NCBI RefSeq assembly: GCF_045862785.1
Contig: NZ_BQXO01000009.1
Span: 1 to 17,671 of the forward strand
Length of the DNA stretch: 17,671 nucleotides
From: Furfurilactobacillus curtus
GTDB taxonomy: Bacteria; Bacillota; Bacilli; Lactobacillales; Lactobacillaceae
Direction: 5' to 3'
Below are positions 8,514 to 15,100 of the stretch, one piece after another. The notes under the pieces were generated by a model. The model saw nothing but the letters and a program-made list of their open reading frames with translations, ran no database searches and was not told the origin of the DNA. Both the position numbers and the translations under genes were made by a program. Every line of letters starts with the position of its first letter. Positions within the stretch are counted from its first letter, which is position 1.

Positions 8514-8545
8514 AGTAATTGATTTAGTGTTAACATCTTAATGAT

Positions 8546-8551
8546 ATTATA
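8546..8551 (-). promoter_or_regulatory. Candidate -10 box for the CAP-domain gene
   Basis: TATAAT on the minus strand about 130 bp upstream of the start codon. Sequence 17-20 bp further upstream (TTTACCTAT) is only a weak -35 match. A separate promoter is needed because a terminator follows the upstream tRNA. Confidence 0.4.
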
Positions 8552-8634
8552 GTTTTTGAATTTAATAAATAGGTAAAAGCATTTTATTTGTTAGACATTG
8601 TTTCGATTACGAACGATGTTAAAGCAAAAAAAGG

Positions 8635-8805
8635 CTATTTACACGCCAAATGATAAATTTTAGTCCGAATATCGTGGTCATCCATGTTTATGGTAAGCGC
8701 CTTAAAAAATAGCGTCACTGGTTTTTCCATTGTCCTCAACTACACTTAGGGCTCGGACCAGACACATTAAAGCTGACAAAGCTTGCGTTGTGAGTTGATA
8801 AACGC
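8635..8805 (-). pseudogene. Possible decayed C-terminal gene fragment with a T6 frameshift
   Basis: One minus-strand frame reads VYQLTTQALSALMCLVRALS and on through VVEDNGKTSDAIF, then hits TAA right after six T (8704-8709). Removing one T joins it to a frame reading KALTINMDDHDIRTKIYHLA and ending at TAG (8635-8637). The composite is protein-like over more than 50 codons. No start or ribosome site was found, and the tRNA terminator abuts its 5' end. I do not recognise the family; chance remains possible. Elsewhere in the 436-bp gap I see only the leader elements listed. Confidence 0.3.
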
Positions 8806-8843
8806 AAAAAAAATCAAGCCGGATTTGATAATTCAGCTTGATT
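8806..8843 (-). terminator. Rho-independent terminator of tRNA-Ser
   Basis: On the minus strand AATCAAGC (8836-8843) pairs with GCTTGATT (8812-8819) across a 16-nt loop and runs into eight T (8806-8813). It starts about 10 nt after the tRNA 3' end. Confidence 0.85.
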
Positions 8844-8852
8844 CTCTTTGAA

Positions 8853-8940
8853 CGGAGAAGGAGAGATTCGAACTCTCGCACCGCTTTCACGGTCTATACC
8901 CTTAGCAGGGGCACCTCTTCAGCCACTTGAGTACTTCTCC
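8853..8940 (-). tRNA. tRNA-Ser, anticodon GCU
   Basis: An 88-nt class II tRNA reading AGC and AGU serine codons. The acceptor arms GGAGAAG (8934-8940) and CTTCTCC (8854-8860) pair fully, with G as discriminator base. The anticodon stem-loop reads CCCCTGCTAAGGG, giving GCU. There is a long variable arm typical of serine tRNAs, and a T-arm GAGAGTTCGAATCTCTC. CCA is not encoded. It has its own terminator downstream and sits alone between surface-protein genes unusually rich in serine. Confidence 0.95.
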
Positions 8941-9011
8941 AAACGAACAATGCATCTATGAAATAACTAATATTGTACCTTTATAGAATAACATCACCGA
9001 GCCACAAATTC

Positions 9012-9017
9012 ATTATA
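9012..9017 (-). promoter_or_regulatory. Candidate -10 box upstream of tRNA-Ser
   Basis: TATAAT on the minus strand, 72 bp before the tRNA 5' end and just after the previous gene's terminator. The matching -35 (TTAGTA) is poor and lies inside the terminator stem. An alternative is TTGTGG, 16 bp, TATAAA nearer to the tRNA. A promoter in this 84-bp gap is expected, but its exact place is uncertain. Confidence 0.35.
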
Positions 9018-9023
9018 TCCATT

Positions 9024-9066
9024 AAAAAAAGTGCTACTAAATTCAAAAATCGAAATTTAGTAGCAC
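9024..9066 (-). terminator. Rho-independent terminator ending the Ser/Ala-repeat operon
   Basis: A perfect 13-bp stem, GTGCTACTAAATT (9031-9043) with AATTTAGTAGCAC (9054-9066), and a 10-nt loop, followed on the minus strand by seven T (9024-9030). It lies 25 bp after the stop of the 80-codon ORF and closes the transcript running leftward from the giant repeat gene. Confidence 0.92.
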
Positions 9067-9090
9067 TCTTAATTTGCGCTTATTAGTCTA

Positions 9091-9333
9091 TTAAGCTCGA
9101 ACGACAGTTACCATCGTCATGGCCTTAACTGGAGTTTCAGTATAAGGATCAATGAACTGAAGCAAGATTGGGTATTCCCCAGGAACTTGTAAATCCACCG
9201 AGCCTTCCATCGTAATTTGCTTTGGACTAACCGCTTCCCCATGAGAATCCTTCGCTTCAACAACTAAATGTAATGGAACAAAGGGACCTACTTGGGTCAA
9301 TGTTATCTTTTTTAATTTAAGCAAACCATTCAT
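9091..9333 (-). CDS. Small ORF encoding a single Ig-like domain, possible frameshifted tail of the preceding gene
   Basis: 80 codons that are entirely one Ig-like domain. It follows the same pattern as the domains in the neighbouring surface proteins: KKITLTQ at the start, ITMEGSVDLQVPGEY in the middle, QFIDPYTE, and VTV at the end. It is closest by eye to the domain in the CAP protein. It has no signal peptide. Its ATG lies 4 nt after the stop of the upstream gene (TAGACAAATG), in a different frame and with no Shine-Dalgarno site. Two readings fit: translation by coupling or reinitiation, or a one-base frameshift that split a third Ig-like domain from the upstream protein. The second seems likelier because a lone Ig-like domain without export signal would be stranded in the cytoplasm. 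Confidence 0.55.
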   Translation of the reverse strand: MNGLLKLKKITLTQVGPFVPLHLVVEAKDSHGEAVSPKQITMEGSVDLQVPGEYPILLQFIDPYTETPVKAMTMVTVVRA

Positions 9334-9337
9334 TTGT

Positions 9338-12070
9338 CTATACCGTCGCAGGTGTTGTTACTGGTGTTGTTACTGGTGCTGTTGCATCATCAGTAACCGT
9401 TACGATTGAGTAGCCATTGACAACCTTCTGTGTGCCAGCATCGGTATAGCTGTAATCGACAATGTAAGCTCCTGGAACCGATGGATCTACTGAACCACTG
9501 AAGGAAATTTGACTTAGTGGCACAGTCGCACCATTGCTATCAGTGGCACTAGTGAATCCACTCAGTTGACTAAAGCTAGCACCTTTGGCAACGGAAACAG
9601 CCTTTGTTACGATCGTACCAGCCTTTTCAGTAACAGTCTGGATGGTGTTAAGCAAGTCTGAAAGTCCAGGCAAAGCAGCAATATTTTTAACTACTTGTTC
9701 TGCATCTGGCAAATTAATTTGGAGTTTTAATAAATTGGCAAGTGCCCCTACACCAGCACCAACAACTCCTCCAATCACTGACCCAACTGGAGACCCTATT
9801 CCAGCCGCAATTAGCTGAACAAGTGGTTCAAACCAAAATGATATCAGTAGGGACAATGGTGGAAAAATAGCAGAAATAGTTCCGATAGTCCCCGCAATAA
9901 CGGTAAAGAATCCTGGAACTCCTAAAACTAAGTTTCCCAATAGATAACCTAAAACCCACGCATTGGCTTCTTGTCCTATAAGAGCTCCTATTGTTGAACC
10001 AATCACAGTTGCACTAGTCATCGTGTCAACTTTACCATCTTTACTGAGGCCAGCAGACATAGTCCCACCATAATAGGCGCCTAGCGCTGAGGACACAGCA
10101 CCGCCGAACCATCCAGCAATACCACCGACTGCACCCATGACATACCAAGCACCGGCATTCCCATACCAGCCAAGGATTGGGATTAAAGCAAACAGTGTGT
10201 TAGCAATGGTGGATGGGACAACCGCGATTAAGTTAGAAACTTGTCCCGCCACTCCAGCACCGATTGCTCCATAAAATGCAGAACCTACAGCAGAACCTAA
10301 AATCGACTCTAATGCTTCACCGAATTGTCCCATACCAGTTAAATTAGGTACTAACTTGATCGGATTAATGTTCGTAGCGAACCAGGAAACAGCTTTCCAA
10401 ATTCCTCCGGTAATATTTCCAATGATTGCTGTTAAATCAAATCCGCTGGCTGCAAGCGTTTGACTAGCTAAAGTAACAGAAGATTGCACACTGGTCAATG
10501 CCTTTGTCTGTGCAGCTGAAATAGCATCAGCCATTGTCTTATAGGCATCCGTCGCCTCATATGAGTTCATGTCTGCAATAAACTGTGAACCTTCGGCAGT
10601 CGCATAGAAAGAGGATGCTAGTGAAGAAGCTAACGTCGTATCTTTTGCCGCAATGGCTGAAGACATTGCCACATTAAATGCACTGTATTCAGGGTTAGCC
10701 GCATATGAAGATAAGGCGTTTAACATCGCCTTACCATCAGCTGTATTAGCAAATGCAGAAACTGCAGCAGCACTAGCAGCTGATGCAACTGAAGCCGCAG
10801 ATTTTGCATTAGCTAGCAGAGCTTGTCCATCACTAGTTGCCATATATGAAGTAGCAGCACTGGAAGCAGCCGATGCAGCAGAGGAATTGACAGTTGCACC
10901 AGAAGCCAAGCTAGCGATAGCGGCCTTCAAAGAAGCCAATGAAGCGTTGTCTGAGGCAGCTGCTTCCGCAGCAGCACTAGTCGCAGCCAAGTCCTTCAAA
11001 GCAGCTCCTTGAGAAGTTGCGTTAAAGGAAGCCACGAGTGATTGTGCTAAGGCCGTGTTGGAAGCTGCAACGGCAGCAGACAAAGCGGACTGGAATTGAA
11101 CGACCGTTGGGTCACTAGCCAAGGATGCGGCTGAAGACAACGTACTAACTGCAGAATTGATTAAGTCAGATACTTGGCTCGCAGCAACTTTCCCTTGGGA
11201 AGTTTGGGCGAATGACGAAAGTTCACTCGTTGCTGAAGCAAATGAGCTAGATACTTCAGAAGCCAAACTAGATAGGGCTAATGAAGATCCTTCGCTAGCA
11301 GTAGAAGAAGCAAGACTGATCCCTGCCACAGAAGATTGTTCCGTAGTCGTTGTCGCATTGCTAGCTAAGCTCATTCCGGCTGGTGCGGTAGTCGCAGTAA
11401 CGGAAGCTACGCTTGAGGTTGCTTCTGTTGCTGCGCTTGCGGGCGTGTCAACCGGTGTAGGCGTAGTCACTGATTGGGCAGGAACATCTGCAGGTGTAGC
11501 AGGTGTAACTGCTGGTGTTGCTGTGGCAACTTCCTCTGCCTGAACCGTTACTTGAGCCGCACCAGTAATTGTCGCTTTGGTTGTTGGATCAACAAAGCTA
11601 AACAACAAGTTGTATGCCCCTGGCACATTAGGATCAATCGTACCGGCAACTGAGATTTGATTGAGGCCTACTTTATTGCCTTGACTGTCTGTAGCTCCGA
11701 CAAAAGCTTGTACTGGACTAAACGAACTCCCTTTAGTAAGGGTGATCGGCTTAGTTTGTAGTTGTGGGGTTACTGTAGCCACTGCACTGGTTGCAGCCGA
11801 GCTTGACGCAGCTGAGCTTGATGCAGCTGAGCTTGGCGCCGTTGAAGTAGCCGCAGCACTGGTAGCTTCAGTTGAAGCCGCTGATGTTGTCGCGACTGTT
11901 GCCGTTGTGTCCGCGTGGACTTTGCTAGTTGTCGCAGCGCCAGCACCAACAATTGATAAAATCGTTGCTGAAGCGTACAACCAGACTTTCCCCTTCTTCC
12001 ATGAACGGAAGTGTGTATTTTTAGCCTGAATATTTTTTGAATTAAACTTATTAATTCCTTTGTTTAACAT
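9338..12070 (-). CDS. Exported Ser/Ala-rich protein with Ig-like domains and a hydrophobic Gly-zipper core
   Basis: 910 aa from the ATG at 12070. I prefer it to the in-frame GTG at 12082 because GTGGA lies 7 nt upstream of the ATG, while the purine run abuts the GTG. Residues 22-30 (RSWKKGKVW) form a KxYKxGKxW-type signal, then a hydrophobic segment ending in VHAD. An Ig-like domain covers about 105-176 (TIDPNVPGAYN), then a Pro/Thr/Ala linker to about 230. An Ala/Ser-rich helical region (about 230-540) holds five copies of an [F/Y]xxTxxG motif. Residues about 545-790 are strongly hydrophobic and Gly-rich, with several membrane-like stretches such as GSAFYGAIGAGVAG. A second Ig-like domain lies at about 822-897, followed by a short TTPVTTP tail. 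There is no LPXTG. It follows the giant repeat gene without a terminator and is likely co-transcribed. I do not recognise its function; a membrane- or pore-associated surface role is only a guess. Confidence 0.88.
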   Translation of the reverse strand: MLNKGINKFNSKNIQAKNTHFRSWKKGKVWLYASATILSIVGAGAATTSKVHADTTATVATTSAASTEATSAAATSTAPSSAASSSAASSSAATSAVATVTPQLQTKPITLTKGSSFSPVQAFVGATDSQGNKVGLNQISVAGTIDPNVPGAYNLLFSFVDPTTKATITGAAQVTVQAEEVATATPAVTPATPADVPAQSVTTPTPVDTPASAATEATSSVASVTATTAPAGMSLASNATTTTEQSSVAGISLASSTASEGSSLALSSLASEVSSSFASATSELSSFAQTSQGKVAASQVSDLINSAVSTLSSAASLASDPTVVQFQSALSAAVAASNTALAQSLVASFNATSQGAALKDLAATSAAAEAAASDNASLASLKAAIASLASGATVNSSAASAASSAATSYMATSDGQALLANAKSAASVASAASAAAVSAFANTADGKAMLNALSSYAANPEYSAFNVAMSSAIAAKDTTLASSLASSFYATAEGSQFIADMNSYEATDAYKTMADAISAAQTKALTSVQSSVTLASQTLAASGFDLTAIIGNITGGIWKAVSWFATNINPIKLVPNLTGMGQFGEALESILGSAVGSAFYGAIGAGVAGQVSNLIAVVPSTIANTLFALIPILGWYGNAGAWYVMGAVGGIAGWFGGAVSSALGAYYGGTMSAGLSKDGKVDTMTSATVIGSTIGALIGQEANAWVLGYLLGNLVLGVPGFFTVIAGTIGTISAIFPPLSLLISFWFEPLVQLIAAGIGSPVGSVIGGVVGAGVGALANLLKLQINLPDAEQVVKNIAALPGLSDLLNTIQTVTEKAGTIVTKAVSVAKGASFSQLSGFTSATDSNGATVPLSQISFSGSVDPSVPGAYIVDYSYTDAGTQKVVNGYSIVTVTDDATAPVTTPVTTPATV

Positions 12071-12087
12071 AATTTCATCCACTCTCT
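12071..12087 (-). promoter_or_regulatory. Ribosome site choosing ATG 12070 over GTG 12082
   Basis: The minus strand reads AGAGAGTGGATGAAATT before ATG 12070. GTGGA (12078-12082) sits at 7 nt spacing. For the upstream GTG start the purines would directly touch the start codon, which is too close. Confidence 0.6.
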
Positions 12088-12138
12088 ACATAAAATGATT
12101 TCTTGATTGTCGGCTAAACTATCTAAATCAATTTGTTC

Positions 12139-15100
12139 CTAGTCCTCGCGACGGCGACGGGCAACACCAAACATGGTCAGACTTGCCATTAATGCTAACC
12201 CACCGAGGGCAACCGCATTAACTTCGTCTGATTCACCAGTATTTGGTAAAGCATTGGTATTAGCAGTCTTGCTTGAGGCCGCGTTCCCAGTCGTTGCAGC
12301 ATTTGTTGCGACGTTACTGGTTGCACCAGTTCCTGTTGTACCCATACCAGAAGCACCATTGGTCATTGAACCGTTACCAGTAGTTCCATTTGCACCGGTG
12401 CCATTAGTATTTGAACCATTGCCGTTAGTTCCGTTACCGTTTGTACCAGTACCGTTACCATTAGCATTATTACCATTCTCGCCGTTGCCGTTAGCATTGG
12501 AGCCACTGCCATTTGAACCATTACCATTGTTGCCATTAGCATTGGAACCGTTATTAGCTAAGCTGGAAGCTAAACTATCTGCGGCATTCGCGTCAGAAAC
12601 AGCCGTACTTGCAGCACTGGAAGCAACACTCGCAGCACTAGAAGCTTCTGAGCCATTACCGGCACTAGCAGCAGAGTTCGCAACTGAGGCAGCCGAACTA
12701 GCAACTGAAGCAGCGGATGAAGCATTACTTGCTAAGCTAGATAATGCACTGTTTGAAGCATTGTTACTTGCTACTGAACCAGCATGACTAGCAGCGGAGC
12801 TAGCTAATGAAGCACTTGAATCAGCATTGCTTGCTGAAGCACTGTTGTTAGCTAAGCTTGAGCCAATACTGTTAGCTTGGTTGGCATCAGATACGGCCAC
12901 ACTAGCAGCACTTGAGGCCACACTAGCAGCACTCGAAGCAGTTGAATCATTGCCTGCACTGGCAGCCGAGCTTGCGACTGAAGCAGCAGAACTAGCAACT
13001 GAAGCAGCACTCGAAGCGTTACTTGCTAAGCTAGAGATTGCACTGTTCGAAGCATTGTTACTTGCATCAGAACTGGCGGTTGAGGCTGCTGAGCTGGCTA
13101 ATGAAGCACTTGAGCTTGCATCACTTGCATAACTGCTATTTTGACTAGCTAAGCTGGAACCAATGCTAGTTGCTTGGCTAGCGTCAGAACTAGCTACACT
13201 AGCAGCACTTGAGGCCACACTGGCAGCACTCGAAGCACCAGATTGATCACCTGCACCGGCTGCAGAACTTGCTTGTGAAGCAGCTGAGCTAGCGACTGAG
13301 GCAGCTGATGACGCGTTGCTTGCTAAGCTAGATAACGAGCTGTTCGAAGCATGATTGCTTGCTTCAGAACTTGCTACACTAGCGGCTGAGCTGGCTTCTG
13401 AAGCACTGGAACTAGCGTTGCTAGCATAGCTGCTGCCTTGACTAGCAAGGCTATCAGCAATGCTATCACCCTTGTTGGCGTCAGATACCGCTACACTAGC
13501 CGCACTTGAAGCGACACTGGCAGCGCTTGAAGCAGCAGAACTGTTCCCAGTATTACCAGTTGAAGAAGCGACCGAAGCAGCCGAACTTGCAACTGAAGCG
13601 GCTGAGCTAGCGTCACTAGCTAAGCTAGATAAAGCACTATTCGAAGCATGGTTACTTGCTGTTGAGCTAGCATGACTAGCAGCGGAGCTGGCCAAGGATG
13701 CACTAGAACTAGCATTCGTGGCATAGCTACTACCTTGACTCTGGTTAGCAGCGCTGTTGGCTAAACTATCAGCTTGACTAGCATCAGATACGGCAGTGCT
13801 TGCAGCGCTAGAAGCGACACTGGCAGCACTCGAAGCGGCTGATTCATTACCAGTCTGCTCAGCAGACGAAGCAACTGAAGCAGCCGAACTTGCAACTGAA
13901 GCAGCAGATGAAGCATTGCTTGCGGCGCTTGAAATCGCACTGTTCGAAGCATTGTTGCTTGCCACTGAACTAGCATGACTAGCAGCGGAACTTGCCAAAG
14001 ATGCACTAGAACTAGCATTGCTTGCATAACTACTACCTTGGTTAGCTAAGCTTGAAGCCATACTGTCACCTTTATTAGCATCAGATACGGCAACACTGGC
14101 GGCACTTGAAGCAACACTAGCGGCACTTGAAGCGGCTGATTCATCACCAGTATTAGCGGCTGAACTTGCTTGTGAAGCAGCGGAACTTGCTTGTGAAGCA
14201 GCAGACGAAGCATCACTAGCTAAACTTGACATTGCGCTGTTAGAACCGAGTTCACTAGCGGCTGAGCTGGCATGACTGGCAGCGGAGCTGGCTAATGAAG
14301 CACTTGAACTAGCATTGCTAGCGTAGTTACTACCTTGACTAGCTAAGCTTGAAGCGATGCTGCTAGCCTTAGTAACATCAGAAGTAGCAACTGCTGCAGC
14401 TGAACTTGCCTTTTGGGCTTCGCTCATAGCTTGGCTAGCAGCAGAGCTGGTCAATGTCGCATTTGAGGCAGCGACTGAAGCAGCGGAACTAGCCTTAGTG
14501 GCATAAGATTGTGCAGCTGATTCATTACCGGCATCAATTGCGCTGTTAGCCTGTGATGCAGCAGAGGAAGCAACACTATTAGCAGAGCTAACTTGTGAAG
14601 CAAGACTGCTGGCAACACTAGCATCAGAGCTGGCACGGGTTGCATAGCTAGAAGCAGCACTGTTAGCGCTAGAAGCGTCACTGGCAACACTCTGCAATGC
14701 ACTGTTTGATGGATAGTTGTTAGCCGTGCTCGACACAACATTGTTAGCGGAGCTGGCTACGGAACTAGCCGTGCTGGCAATGTCGCTTGCATTGTTAGCA
14801 ACCACAGAAGCGGAACTGGCAGCAACTGATGCTGAGTTTGCAGTTGAGCTGGCAGAACTAGCCGTGTCACTTGCAGAACTTGCTTGTGAACTGGCCGTGC
14901 TGTTAGATGAAGCTAAGCTTGAGGCCATACTGTTTGCCTTATCAGCATCTGATGATGCAACACTGGCAGCAGAACTTGCCTTTTGAGCTTCACTCATCGC
15001 CTGACTAGCAGCTGAACTCGTTAAGTTGGCATTGGAAGCAGCAACTGATGCTGCACTAGAAGCAACACTCGTGTAGTTAGATTCCGCGGAACTATCACCA

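Noticed and set aside
8702..8890. 62-codon minus-strand ORF overlapping tRNA-Ser and its terminator
   Set aside because: Its start lies inside the tRNA and it reads through the terminator, so it is not an intact gene. Only its left part is kept as a possible relic.
8853..8940. tRNA-Ser as an integration site of a mobile element
   Set aside because: No integrase gene and no second copy of the tRNA 3' end was noticed in the window, so there is no direct support.
10653..12029. Plus-strand ORFs opposite the 910-aa protein gene
   Set aside because: Same compositional effect. The minus-strand frame has a signal peptide, domains and a ribosome site.
12173..13978. Long plus-strand ORFs rich in Leu, Ala and Glu opposite the Ser/Ala repeats
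   Set aside because: They are antisense shadows. Ala and Ser codons such as GCT and AGC complement into Ala, Ser and Leu codons (GCTAGC is its own reverse complement), so stops are rare. None has a convincing ribosome site.
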